A DNA stretch of 64,000 nucleotides from Rugalucina vietnamica (GCA_964017185.1 OZ024869.1:69472315-69536314); one strand, 5' to 3'. Shown: positions 45,000 through 55,904, counted from the first letter of the stretch. The notes: generated from the sequence alone by a model not told the origin. Translations and numbers: made by a program.

Positions 45000-46250
45000 T
45001 ACTTCTTTTACAGCATGCAGAAGGTTGTACTTAGAGAAGACATTTGCTCATTTACTGTGCTTTTCTGTTGCAGCTCAATGTCTTATGACATAGGAAGTAA
45101 ATTACTTCAGAAAGTGGAACTCTGCTTGTTTCTCTTGACCATTCAGCTCCTGCAGTTTGATGTGTGGCACAAAATCGCACTTGAGCTTGTAGGGATAGAA
45201 ATTTTGAAGTCTCCAGCCATCACCCTGTGCAATGGGAAGTCCTAACGTAGATGTCATTGATGCCAAAAACTCATTGAAAGGTTGCAATTAGTATGGCACT
45301 TGCCAGAAAGCAGGCATGAGATGACTTGTTACTCTAGTAATAAATGTAGGCGGATTCAGATATTGATTCGGATATGTAGAATCACTGACCTTTAGAGGAA
45401 TATATATATTTTTGCTAAATTTGTTTCAATGATAGCTTGTTTGCTGGATGTATGCACATATCTTTACAGGATTTAGTAAAATCTTAAACGTGGAATAGTT
45501 TGCATCAAGGATTTGAATGTGCTACAAGACTGGCAGTAATGTCTATTACAAAAATCACAACTGATGACCATATATGATTCTGACAGCCATTTTGAATGTC
45601 AAATACAATGTCATTACTTCTATTCAAGGATAGTTAACATCAACATACTAGAAAATTAATAAGATCTTCAGCCGTTCAAACTATTCAATCAACATTTTCC
45701 TAAAATATTATTTTTTTTCTGTTTGTCCTTTGGCAGCCATCTTGAATACCATTCTGATTTAAATATGCAACTGAAACAATACAGATAGGTAAGATTTTTG
45801 TGAAAGTAGAATGTTTCTATTCATTAGGACAGATTAAGAGATTCCCATCCAAAATCATAATTTATAGTATCCATATGTAACATACCAATATACGCTGTTC
45901 AAGAAGCTAAATATGGCAACCATTTTGAGAATTAGCATCATTCTTGATATTTCTAATCAGCAGTATGAGTTTAAGGTGTATGAGAATGTTTATGACAGCA
46001 ATTTATGTAACATTATTCGAAGAAAGTATGATTTCGGCAATTATATATTAAATGTCACATTGATAAAGAAGCTGCAAATAGGTGGCCACTTTGCAAAAAA
46101 TAATAATTTTCGGCCATTACAGGACATTTGTGGCACTAAATCTATTTTTGTTTTGATATTATGTACTTGTAACTTGTATTTGTGGCATGTGGTGTGCTTG
46201 AAACATTTTATAATGAATAATTCTTCTTTTTATTAATTGTGTCATATTTT
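45000..46250. other. Interior of 5.7 kb element, right half
   Basis: A minus open frame at 45102-45287 (60 aa, PYKLKCDFVPHIKLQELNG) is unrecognised. Repeated words CAGCCATTTTGAAT and CAGCCATCTTGAAT near 45590 and 45735 echo the terminal repeats. No gene is called. Confidence 0.35.
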
Positions 46251-46254
46251 CGTC

Positions 46255-46600
46255 TCGCTAACTTGATTTTTAGTAAATTAATGGCGGCCATCTTTGAAAA
46301 TAGTCACCACTTTAAGGTAAAAATGCATTAAAATATATCTTGAAATGGATAAGCAATAGAACTTTGGCTTTTGATACTTTTTACGAAAGCAGCAGTGGAA
46401 ACTGATATCAATCTGTATAATGCTTTTAAGGAAAATGCCGCCATCTTGAATTTCAAAATGGCGGCCGTCACAGGCCAAATTTCACGTGGCACTGACCCTC
46501 AAAAATTCTTATAATTATAAGTCTACACCTGTGCCAAGTTTCATGCTTTTATCAAAAAGTGCACAATCCACCAAAAAATTGTTACATATCCGCCCTGCTA
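46255..46600 (-). repeat. Right terminal inverted repeat of the 5.7 kb element
   Basis: Inverse complement of 40881-41230, with a few small indels; the outermost 17 bp match exactly. Confidence 0.75.
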
Positions 46601-46800
46601 CCGTTGTATCAATGCAATGTATTTCATCAGAATCAGAAGAACAAACAATGACATTTCGAGCTTTTTTTGAGCCCGTAACAATTAAAATTGTCTTCATCGT
46701 AAGTATCGAGATTCATTATGTCGATTAGGTTGAAGAATGACTGTTTGGGGATCACAAAAATGCTGGAAACAGCAAATTCTCCGAGAGATTGGAGGATGCC
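46601..46800 (+). repeat. Long repeat family C, copy 1, right part
   Basis: CCGTTGTATCAATGCAATGT, CATCAGAATCAGAAGAACAA, AAAATTGTCTTCATCGTAAG and GGTTGAAGAATGACTGTT continue family C exactly where copies at 55495 and 63712 run uninterrupted. Confidence 0.75.
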
Positions 46801-46804
46801 TCGG

Positions 46805-47600
46805 TTGAAGTCAAATTAATGCAAGCCGATTACAAATAAATGTATTTTGTGTGTTTTGAAAACTCATTGCATGCTTGTAAGAAAATTAAACATTTCTATT
46901 CTCACTACATATCCGTTTTCGGAGCTATTGGGCCTAAAATAAAATTTTGTTTGTTTGCAATTGCCTACCTACCCACTATTTTTCCTCCTACCCAAAAATT
47001 TTTTTGTTTTCTGGCGTTTTTCTTTTAATGAATCTGCGCTTTGCAGCCCTGCTAAGGGCGATTTAGTAATATAATAAATAAATTTCAGTCAACTTTTATA
47101 GGCACTGTTTAAATTGATTAAAATTCCTGCTGGACTTAGGCACTGGGTTGCTTAATTACATTATAACATGTATATTAAACAAAATATACACTGCATATTT
47201 CCACGTGACAAAAAAAAAATCTGACCTACCTACCCACACCTTCAAACCCCGGGTAGGCAATTGCAAACAAACACTTTTTAGGATGGCCTTGTGTATAATA
47301 TATCCTCGGGATAAAAATAACATTATAAGTATCGCAAACCAAGACAATGCAGTCCGATGACGTCTAATCGACAGAACTGAAGGGTGTGAAAAAAGATTTC
47401 GAGTATCGTAATTTAAAGACTTATTACTCTACCGGTGTAGAATTTGAAGGTACAGTGTATAGAATACAATCATTACAGTTGATTAGTAAGAAATTACCCA
47501 AACAATATTTATGGGATTAAAATATTGAAAAATCATTTTGACTTACTGCAAAATATCCGCTTCGAGAGACATCTGATTTGAATTCAATTATTATTTTTTA
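46805..47600. other. 3' flank of the receptor gene, unannotated
   Basis: No supported gene. AATAAA on the minus strand lies directly after the receptor stop (47597-47602), too close to be a convincing sole poly(A) signal. Confidence 0.35.
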
Positions 47601-47602
47601 TT

Positions 47603-49183
47603 TCACATCATGCTTATTTCATTCGCGGTGAAGTTATGCGATATGCGTCGACAGATAATGATAAGGCTAACAGATAAAAAGATACACAGGATTGAATTGA
47701 ACACAATGAAAACGACCAAAGATGTTCCTGTGTCGTAGCCAAAGTATTCAGATAACCATGTAATCAGATTGAGAAAACAGAAACATAAATACATTGGTTT
47801 ATACTCTTTGTTTTTGGGGCTATCGTGGTTATCTTGATTGTGTCTTTTCTCTTTTCCATAAAAGCTCGTAATCACACTGTACACGGTGACAACAGAAGCG
47901 ATCCCAAGCGGAACAAGGAAAGAAATAATACGGTGAAAATCATCAGCAATAAAACACATTGTCTTCCAAGATCCATGACCAAGTTCACCAACATTACTAT
48001 AATGAACAGAGAAACATGCTGACATTGCAACTAGTGCAGAGGCAATGAGATGTGGCTTCAGAATTGACATGATAATGTTTCGCCAATAAACGACGGGTAT
48101 CGTGAAAGTAGGTGACGGCGATGAAAGTTTTACCGGCATACTGGCAATAAATTGAACAGATAGAGATAGAAAATGGACACACAATCCTACAACAGAGCAA
48201 GCCGCTCCTGATACAGAGAGGATTATAGAAATCAGAAGTAAAATCTGAATCAGTTGAAGATTGATAACCAGCTGAAGATTTTTAATTTTTACCGCCTTTG
48301 GAAGTTCTTTACAAAGACACAGTGCTACAATCGCTGATGTTAGAAATGATACATCTACAAACAAACCTAGAAATGACGTACCTTTGGTTAGACTTATCTG
48401 ATTCTTATTTCCTTCTTTGAAATCTGTGGAAGATTTTTGATCTTTTGTTGCTGAACTTGCCTCAAGTTGAATAAAGTCGTCAACGCAAATGCGAACATTG
48501 TTATCAATATCAACGATAAAGTCATATAAATACTTCCCCCTAGATATGACCAAAATTCTGCTACCGTCTGCGGTGTTTTCAGGGATGATTTCACTGCGTT
48601 CAAGTATGACCTGTTCACAAAATGTGACTTTACTGATGTGAACATCATACGTAGTGGGACAGATACTTAATACATCTGATTGAGGTTTAAATACGGTATG
48701 AGAGGTCGGCATTTTCGCGATATGATTCGGAAACTTATAAACCAGATACAATTGGTCATCTAGTGCTGAGTGATAAAGCACTAAACAGACATCCAATTTC
48801 TGCCCCTTTACGCTTATTGCTATAGGAACGTGCATCAGGTTCCGCATAAGCTCATAGAATTTGTCGGTTAAAATGTCGTGAAGCTGAATATTTGCTGTAT
48901 ACAATGCAATAACCGGAGTTGATTTTGCATCGTTAACATACTGTATATAATGCTGTCCGAAGCACCAATACAGTCCGTTGTCTTTCATTTTAGTCTTCAT
49001 CATGTCAAAGAGATTGTCAACCTCTGTTTTGTTTTGAAGATCAACCAGGTCGCCATTGTCCACCGATCGAAGCTGGAAGACTACCTGCATGGTTACTTTA
49101 TTCATGATCTTGACGAATTGCACACAGTGACCTTTTGCGTCTCTGTATGACCCGATAGGACACAGAATGTTCTCACACAAGCC
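47603..49183 (-). CDS. 7TM receptor (adhesion/secretin-like), exon 2
   Basis: The acceptor TTTGTCCATTTCAG precedes GGC at 49183, and exon 1 ends on a full codon, so the two join in phase 0 (NTK then GLCEN). The exon encodes 526 residues: CENILCPIGSYRD and further extracellular sequence with paired cysteines to about exon residue 260, then seven hydrophobic segments near 270-292, 303-325, 327-347, 368-390, 414-440, 463-482 and 487-510. Conserved-looking pieces are KNLQLVINLQ (TM2), CSVVGLCVHFLSLSVQF (TM3) and HGSWKTMCFI before TM5. The arrangement matches class B/adhesion-like receptors of molluscs, which often lack a canonical GPS; I see no clear HL/T cleavage site. Ligand unknown. An internal Met in the adjacent intron would extend the frame upstream but is not needed. 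Confidence 0.85.
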   Translation of the reverse strand, partial: GLCENILCPIGSYRDAKGHCVQFVKIMNKVTMQVVFQLRSVDNGDLVDLQNKTEVDNLFDMMKTKMKDNGLYWCFGQHYIQYVNDAKSTPVIALYTANIQLHDILTDKFYELMRNLMHVPIAISVKGQKLDVCLVLYHSALDDQLYLVYKFPNHIAKMPTSHTVFKPQSDVLSICPTTYDVHISKVTFCEQVILERSEIIPENTADGSRILVISRGKYLYDFIVDIDNNVRICVDDFIQLEASSATKDQKSSTDFKEGNKNQISLTKGTSFLGLFVDVSFLTSAIVALCLCKELPKAVKIKNLQLVINLQLIQILLLISIILSVSGAACSVVGLCVHFLSLSVQFIASMPVKLSSPSPTFTIPVVYWRNIIMSILKPHLIASALVAMSACFSVHYSNVGELGHGSWKTMCFIADDFHRIISFLVPLGIASVVTVYSVITSFYGKEKRHNQDNHDSPKNKEYKPMYLCFCFLNLITWLSEYFGYDTGTSLVVFIVFNSILCIFLSVSLIIICRRISHNFTANEISMM

Positions 49184-50316
49184 CTGAAATGGACAAAGAA
49201 TCAGAAGAAATATCAATGAAGTGACTCACACACCAATGCAGGATTTTATACAACTGATATCCGTGTTTATTTCTATCTGTACATGTAGTATTTAAAGTAT
49301 CATTATACGTTAAATCGTATAGGATATAACTTAAATCTAATGCGATAGTCTGCATGCTTAATTTTTAACCCAGTCATGGTTGGTAACTATGCTTCCTTCT
49401 TTAATTGCACGGCGGTGGGTCGGGCGTCAGACCCTATGATGACACCGACTTAAAGCTATTCACTTTAGTTGATTGGGGTCGGAGCTTCTTGTCTGTTGCT
49501 TGGCCCACCGGGGTTCAACGTTTTTTTTGGATCCAGTTTTACAAAAACTTGTTTAGCGGCCAGGGATTTCCGTCGCCGGACAACTTACTGTATCTGTGAG
49601 TCCTCGTTTTTGATTCATCATAATTTATTTGTTTTTCCTTTTTATTTATTTTTTTTGATTCATTGACTCATTGACCATTCAGAGATTCACCACAAGGATT
49701 GGACAACTAACTAAAATGTGAACCACTGCAGAAACTAAGGATGATGTTAGGCGCCTGTAAAACTGGTTTAAGCCCTCCAGTATTTTTATATTACTGATCG
49801 TGCCAATTTCTGTATTGGTTCTTATTTATGTTTTGGTTTAATTTATTTTTGTCCCACATTGGGTTTTGGAGTGGCAATTTCTTTTCTTATTGCGACATTT
49901 CCTGATCACTGCCTACTTTTTCTTTTACAGATGGATCCCGGATTGTTTTGTATTCTGAGTAGACCATCCATACACGAGAAGTACAGTAATGCCAATTGAA
50001 ATTCTCAATAAGATTTTTCAATGGTTGTTATGCACGTCGATAATGATTTAGAAAGCTTAGTTAATAATGGTTTTGAGTTTGATTTGTCTTTTCATAAAAT
50101 TATTGAAATGCTTATTTACATCATGTTTATATAGCAAAAATAAACTATTGAAAATAAATTAACAAGAAAGTTCAATGACAATGTTCGTTTGCTTTGTGTT
50201 TTACGTGTTTGGGACGGATATTTCTGTTAGTAAGAACACAAGCTTAAATCAGACAATATTGTAGGTTTGCTTTGCTTTGTTTTCCTTGCAAATGAATAGA
50301 AAACTTAGTCATTTAC
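49184..50316 (-). other. Receptor intron with repeat A insertion
   Basis: GT (GTAAAT on the minus strand at 50316) to AG (at 49184), 1133 bp. Nearly half is repeat family A copy 6, inserted antisense to the gene. Confidence 0.8.
49407..49945 (+). mobile_element. Repeat family A, copy 6, inside receptor intron
   Basis: This long version includes the 5' segment GGTCGGAGCTTCTTGTCTGT, TTGGCCCACCGGGGTTCAAC, then CTGTGAGTCC, GTAAAACTGGTTTAAGCCC and the usual 3' end CCTACTTTTTCTTTT. The middle TTGGCGCC...CGGCTTACG segment is deleted. Confidence 0.75.
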
Positions 50317-51918
50317 CTTCGTATTATCCAGAATCTGATAGTCACCACATGTGCTATCGTTCCCCTCTAGTGACCTGGTCATCTCTGAGACGGGCGTTAT
50401 CGCGTCTTCATCTGTATAAGAGAGCATTGTGGTAAAGCTATCTAAGAACTGGCCAATTTCTGTGCAGAACTCCGGTACAGCAGTGTTCCGTTTACTGTTG
50501 CAAAGGTAACAAAATACATTTGCAAATACTGTTGGCTTCCTGTGCTTGTCAAATATATGTTTTTCGATGTAAGGGAATCTAAGTTCTTTACAACCCTGTT
50601 CTATCTGTTCATCATAAAAGTCCCATTCTCCAGCTATATTGCACGCATCAACATCGATCTTATAGCATTCTTGAATAAGGTCTCGATATTGCGCTGGCGG
50701 TTTGTATACAGTGTCACAATGACCATTTTGAATAGTGTCATGTATGTCCTCGTATGTTTGACCCACAAAGCCGCCACAATATTCGATGCGATCCCAATGA
50801 ACAAAATCGACGTCGGACTCATCATTGCATTCGGCGTATTTCGAGTTATAGTATGTAATATTCGTGGCTTTCGAGAAAACAGGAGATAGCTTATACTTCC
50901 AAGAATCATCCTTAGGCTTGCTGTTTTGCATCATAGGAAGAGGCCCAAATAAGGCAAATTCTGGAATTTGACATGTCCTTACAATTTTGTAAGTTTTGTG
51001 GTTTGACACCTGTTTTCCCGGCAATTCTCGTTGCACATGTAAACATTCCGGTCTACTCCCAACATAATTTGCTTTAGTTCCGTTTCTGAAACAACAATTA
51101 TCACCACAATCATGTGCACAGGAGCATGCCCTACAGCATGTGTTTTCTTGAGTGGACTTTTCGCAAATGTTCGTATAAGGGCATACATTTGTTAATCGCG
51201 ACAAATAGCCAATCGATTGTGAGACGGTCGCACTTTCAGAATCATTTACCTGTGCAAGAATATCACCATTCGGCGTTCTTAAACTTGTCACTTCTCTCGA
51301 CACATTAGGATTCAAGTCAGATTTATGGCATTTGGGTTGCCCGTCTACGGCATTTTCTGTTGTCCAACACTGAAAGCTGTTGGAAGTGATTGCTACACTG
51401 TGTTCATTATTTAAATCTCCACTAAAGGATTGTTCTGAAGTGTTCGCATCATTGGTGAATCGAACTTTATTTGGATTTTCGGTAATTGAGAGTTCTGCTG
51501 GAAAATGACTGTTTAGGAATCGAACGTTCTCGTCAGTTTTGACGCTGGGCAAAGTTGTTTGGCTATTCACTTTTGACCCTTCTGTGTACAGTCTGGCTAG
51601 TGTTGAATGTTCTGTCAACGCTATTTTCTCGGTAGCTTTGGTGTTAGGTATATTCAACTTACTTCCCTGTGGATCAACTTTTGTGACGTCGGTAAGAATC
51701 ACAGAGTCAGTGGCTATGGTTGAAGGTAGCCCGTCTTTGGTTGCTGAATAAGTACCGGACAGAGTAACTGTTGTGCTTGTGGTCATACTCTTTTGAGTTA
51801 TTTGCGCACCTGTTCTCGGTGTCGTGTGGGCCTTTGGCCATATTATTTGAACGGTACACAATACAACAGTGAAACGCCAGACAAACGACAAACTAGAAAC
51901 CCGCTTTCTCGGTGACAT
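50317..51918 (-). CDS. 7TM receptor, exon 1: extracellular Ser/Thr- and Cys-rich region
   Basis: 534 codons from ATG at 51918 to AAG before GTAAAT. The N-terminus (MSPRKRVSS, then FVWRFTVVLCTVQIIW) looks like a signal peptide. Residues ~30-240 are Thr/Ser-rich and low-complexity, suggesting a glycosylated stalk. Residues 245-277 hold a dense cysteine cluster, CPYTNIC...CCRACSCAHDCGDNCC, like a somatomedin-B-type module. Residues 360-490 have further paired cysteines, with VFANVFCYLCNS, a YCxxCN-type motif common in this receptor style. The gene is thus a secreted-ectodomain receptor joined to a 7TM domain in exon 2 (total 1060 aa). The upstream 180 bp and first ~40 codons are duplicated at 55712-55900. 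Confidence 0.85.
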
Positions 51919-52029
51919 ATCTGAAATACAAGATCACGTAACATCGAGTTTCGGAAAACGTTGCTTATATTATCTTCGGTTTGAAATATTTAAGAAGATT
52001 TCTCAATATGTATGTTTTTATATTTTTAA

Positions 52030-52652
52030 TTAAAAAGGTACAAGTAGGCAAATATCAGGAAAAGGCGCAATCAGAAAAAGATTCCCACTCCAAAAACCGA
52101 GGTGGGAAAAGAACCAAACTAACAATCAGGTACTTATACAATGAAACATATCGCAAGCCGAATGAGCAGCTATTTTCCCAACAGGTGGCCACTCAGTTAC
52201 CTTAACTTAACTAAAAATATGAAAACACACATAAGGCGCCAACAGCACAAAAAAAAATTAAACACCAAGACATAAAACAAAAAGAACCACCACAGAAGTA
52301 TCGACTTGGAACGATCAGTAACACAAAGTTACTGGCGGGCTTAAACCGGTTTTACAGGTACCTAACCTCACCCTCAGCTTTTGCAGTTGTTCATAACATT
52401 TAGTTAGTTCTTCGGTCCTCGTGGTGAATCTCTAACTAGTCAATGAATCATCAAGAACAAACAAATAAATCATGATAAACATCCTGATGAATCAAAAACC
52501 AAGACTCACAGATTGAGTAAGCTGCCCGACGATGGAGATCCCTTAGCGCCGAATAACCTACTAACTCCGGAGCAAAAGAAAAACACCAGTTGGACCCCGG
52601 TGGGCCAAGCAACAGACAAGAAGCTCCGGCCCCAACCAACTAAAATGAATAG
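52030..52652 (-). mobile_element. Repeat family A, copy 7 (longest)
   Basis: The minus strand runs TTGGTTGGGGCCGGAGCTTC, GCCCACCGGGGTCCAAC, CTGTGAGTCTTGG, GATTCATTGACTAGTTAGAG, GTAAAACCGGTTTAAGCCC, TTGGCGCCTTATGTGTG, GCTGCTCATTCGGCTTGCGA and the terminal CCTACTTGTACCTTTTT. It is the most complete copy of the 3' module, lying just upstream of the receptor gene. Confidence 0.85.
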
Positions 52653-52980
52653 CTAGAGATAGGAAAATACAAACTGATTGCAAGCAATCCTTGAAGATCG
52701 GAAAAATAAGAGCATTAAATGGATGTACGGGGAGACTTTTTAGGGCCGCCACTCGGCACAACCACAAAAACTCTGATATATAAAGATAGAGATAGGAAAA
52801 TACAAACTGATTGCAAGCAATCCCTGAGGATTGGAAAAATAAGAGCATTAAATGGATGTACGGGGAGAGTTTTTAGGGCCGCCACATGGCACAACCACAA
52901 AAACTCTGATAAAATACAAACTGATTGCAAGCAATCCCTGAGGATTGGAAAAATAAGAGCATTAAATGGATGTTACTGAG
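52653..52980 (-). repeat. Tandem ~135-bp repeat sharing a block with the hammerhead array
   Basis: Two and a half units of GATAGGAAAATACAAACTGA, GCAAGCAATCC and AATAAGAGCATTAAATGGAT, then GTACGGGGAGAC/GTTTTTTAGGGCCGCC. The last block also occurs in every unit of the 6.3-8.5 kb array, in the same orientation relative to the hammerhead and repeat A sense strand. Confidence 0.75.
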
Positions 52981-53152
52981 TTTAGGTAACTGAGTGGCCA
53001 CCTATTGGGAAAATAGCTGCTCATTCGGCTTACGGTATGTTTTCATGGTATAAGTACCTGATTGTTAGTTTGTTTTTTCCCACTTCGTTTTTGGAGTGGG
53101 AATCTTTTTTCTGATTGCGCCTTTTCCTGATCTTTGCCTACTTGTACCTTTT
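52981..53152 (+). mobile_element. Repeat family A, copy 8
   Basis: GGTAACTGAGTGGCCACCTA, GCTGCTCATTCGGCTTACGG and the terminal CCTACTTGTACCTTTTT. Inverted relative to copy 7. Confidence 0.8.
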
Positions 53153-53159
53153 TGCATTT

Positions 53160-53930
53160 TCTTGTTACATGTTAATATTTTCTAGTTACTCTACACAATT
53201 TATGTTGTATAAGATTGCATTTAAGAAAAATGGCGAAACTACATAATTAAGCCATGCGTTATTATCGTTATCAAGAGTTACAAAAAGTGATACAAGGTTT
53301 TCACCAAAATGACTTCGCTTTCTTTGCCATGGACACAGAGAAATGAAAATGATTTTAATTTTAAATTTTTAATTTTGCCCACTGATCAACAGTCCGGTAT
53401 AAAAATATTCATATTTAAGGAAACTAAATTGATGATGTCGTAATTTTTGTTAGAAAACAAATATATGGTGTTTGCAACTTGGCTAAATAAAATCCATAGA
53501 TACATGTAGATATACAAATCACCTACTCTATATTTTAGGCTTCTATATCTCTCTATATTCTAACTTGTCTAGTTTCCGTTTGTCAAGGAAACTTTCGTCA
53601 AGCTGATTAAATACCGATTCCAATTAGAGGATAGTTAATCAGCTGTTACTTTGTACTGATATATGAATTTCATAGACATAAAATATGTGAATTTATTGTG
53701 TCTGCGTTGCAAAGAGACAACCTTGTGGTGTAGGAAAACTGCAATGGTCAGTACATCTACGTATAATAAACCAATTACGCTACAAAAAGAAAGCGTAGAT
53801 CTGATTTGTTGCGACCAACTACGTAGGTTTCCTTTCTAGAAATACTAAATAATTACATTCGTTCTATTCACAGCCTTCGTATTTTCATAGCCATTATACA
53901 TCGTTGAATAATACGGGGACCTTTAATCAT
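53160..53930. other. Unannotated intergenic stretch
   Basis: No gene. GATATATGAATTTCATAGACATAAA near 53655 weakly resembles 60150-60180, hinting at an old duplication of the family C surroundings. Confidence 0.35.
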
Positions 53931-54464
53931 AAACACGTTTTTATAGAAAATTACATGACCGGCATCACGAAAATATGTCTTCCGTCGTCAGCCGGTGATT
54001 TGGTAAAAACCCCCTTCAAATATATTTCATACATATTGTTGTGTAGAAAAATGTTTTGTTTTTTTTTCCTTCGCTCAGTATGTAAAGTTTTGACTTGTTT
54101 CTTTAACGTAAAGAAAGAAAATAAGTTTATTACGAAGGCATTTAGAGCAAGCATTTAATTAGTAAGCTTCAAGTTGTTTATTAATATGAATAATGAAACA
54201 ACACAATAATGAAACCAAACAATATATTAACACCAAATTTTAACCCTACACTAATTTTCTTATACCATTCATATCTTGATTTTTTGGAATATATACAAAC
54301 ACACATGAAACCCTACCATGAATACCATTCATTTTCAAGTTTTGTTTCAATCAAAGTTATGCTAATTTTCAATATATATACATGTATATGTCAATATGCA
54401 TGATATCATCAAAACACTGATACACGGTCACACAAAATAAAAACAAAATTGAAAGAAATCCCGG

Positions 54465-54756
54465 TCATTACAAAAACTTGTCCATGCAATAAACAAAGAT
54501 TTTTTGAGCTTTAAAAATTGACAATTTTCAGCTGAAAAAAAATTGATATTTTTCTTATTTTTGCTCAAAACATAGATTGTGGGTACACAATATGTTTTGA
54601 GCAAAAATAAGAAAAATATCAAAATTTTTGTACCCACAATCTATGTTTTGGAGCAAAAATAAGAAATATAGGTATACCCCTGCAAACCCCAGTTTTTCTA
54701 TATAAAAGTGGGGTATAATGGGGTATATTTTACACGGACATGTTTTCCTGATGTAT
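54465..54756 (-). mobile_element. Repeat family B, copy 6
   Basis: CATTACAAAAACTTGTCCATG end, ACATAGATTGTGGGTACACA, then an inverted ATATGTTTTGAGCAAAAATA and ACCCACAATCTATGTTTTGG, and the ACACGGACATGTTTTCC end. The GAACCGCC hairpin is replaced by a short rearranged inverted repeat. Confidence 0.6.
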
Positions 54757-55094
54757 AAACTCGTACATCAAAAGTACATGCTAGAAAATGTCTATTACAA
54801 TTCCTAAAGTATAATATTTGACAAAAAAAAAACTGATTCCATTAAACGGACTGGGTGTCAAACATACAGACTAGCGATGAAAGATATAGTTCCCTTGTTA
54901 TCACTTTCACATAGGCCGGGTTCGACTTTAGCCATCGTGCTAGCAGAGATGGCATTAAAAAAACAAGAAATTTTCAAGAATGGAAGAGTGAAAAAAAAAA
55001 TCTTCGAAGCGGATCTCTCCAAACAGATAAAAGTGGTAAAGGCAGAAGTTGTGAACTTTTTCATTTGCAAAATCAGAGAAAACATTCAATTTTC

Positions 55095-55385
55095 CATTAC
55101 GAAAACACGCCCATGCAATATACAGAAATTTTTAAAGTTGTGAAAAAAGAAAATTTTCATTAGAAAAATTTTGATATTTTTCTTATTTTTACTCAAAACA
55201 TAGAATGTGGGTACACGTTAGAACCGCCTCGACGAGGCGGTTCTAACGAGTACCCACAATCTATGTTTTAGAGAGCAAAAAAAAGAAAAATAGGTATACC
55301 CCTGCATACCCCAATTTTACTTTATATAATAAAAGTGGGACATAAGGGAGTATACATTACACGGACATGTTTTCCTGATGTTTAA
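55095..55385 (-). mobile_element. Repeat family B, copy 7, with GAACCGCC hairpin
   Basis: ATTACGAAAACACGCCCATG end, hairpin GAACCGCCTCG/CGAGGCGGTTC (55221-55243) within inverted GGGTACACGTTA and AACGAGTACCC, and the ACACGGACATGTTTTCCTGA end. Confidence 0.75.
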
Positions 55386-55711
55386 ACTTGTTTGGACTAT
55401 CATCTGGACGGCGATAGTTTGCGCGCTGAGACAGTTGACAGCTCAATGAACTCTGTCTATCATTGGGAATAACTATTCTCCCTGCTGTCTCCTCGTTGCA
55501 TCAGAATCAGAATAAGAAGGGCAAAGCGACGACATTTCGTGAGCTCGTTACAATAAAAATTGTCTTTAATGTAAGTATTGAGATTCGTTAAGTCGATTAG
55601 GTTGAAGAATGACTGTTCCGGGGGGGGGGGGGGGGGTCACAAAAAGCTAGAAACAGCAAATTCTCCCAGAGATTGTTCGATAAAGTTTTGCTTGTTGCCA
55701 TAATATATTTT

Positions 55712-55900
55712 GGCGTTATTTGTGCACCTGTTCGCGCTGTCGTGTGGGCATTTGGTCATATTATTTGAACGGTACATAATACAACAGTGAAACGCCAGGC
55801 AAACAGCAAACTAGGCGTACGCTTTCTCGATGACGTATCTGTAATATGGGATCACGTCACATCGAATGTCTGCGAGGTCCGGGAAACGTCGTTTAGTATA
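55712..55900 (-). pseudogene. Duplicated fragment of receptor exon 1 and upstream DNA
   Basis: On the minus strand the sequence matches 51975-51797 closely, for example CTGGCGTTTCACTGTTGTAT and CGTTCAAATAATATG. It covers the upstream flank, the start codon region and the first ~40 codons. The start ATG is ACG here and the codon for Trp27 is TGA, so it cannot encode the receptor N-terminus. It ends next to repeat C copy 2. Confidence 0.75.
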
Positions 55901-55904
55901 GGAA

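Larger units (their letters stand above)
40881..46600. mobile_element. 5.7 kb element with ~350-bp terminal inverted repeats
   Basis: The left terminus TAGCAGGGCGGATATGT (40881) and right terminus ACATATCCGCCCTGCTA (to 46600) are inverse complements. Similarity runs inward through AAAGTGCACAATC, AAGTTTCATGCTTTTATC, GAGGGTCAGTGCCACGTGAA and CCATCTTGAATTTCAAAATG to about 41230 and 46255. It splits repeat family C: the uninterrupted site is seen at 63690-63740 and 55485-55510. The interior has no convincing transposase; open frames at 41564-41866 (100 aa) and 42482-42826 (114 aa) are unrecognised. A LINE fossil, an (ATC)n tract and a family B copy lie inside. Confidence 0.75.
53935..55680 (+). 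repeat. Long repeat family C, copy 2 (uninterrupted)
   Basis: The most complete C copy: it lacks the repeat A insertion present at 39286 and the 5.7 kb insertion present at 40881, so it serves as an empty-site reference for both. It contains two family B hairpin elements. A 17-18 base G run is at 55619-55637. An open frame at 54877-55143 is Lys-rich and not recognised. Confidence 0.7.

Noticed and set aside
45913..46236. 107-aa open frame near the right inverted repeat
   Set aside because: It lies in AT-rich element DNA with CAACCATTTTGA-type repeat words; no recognised domain.
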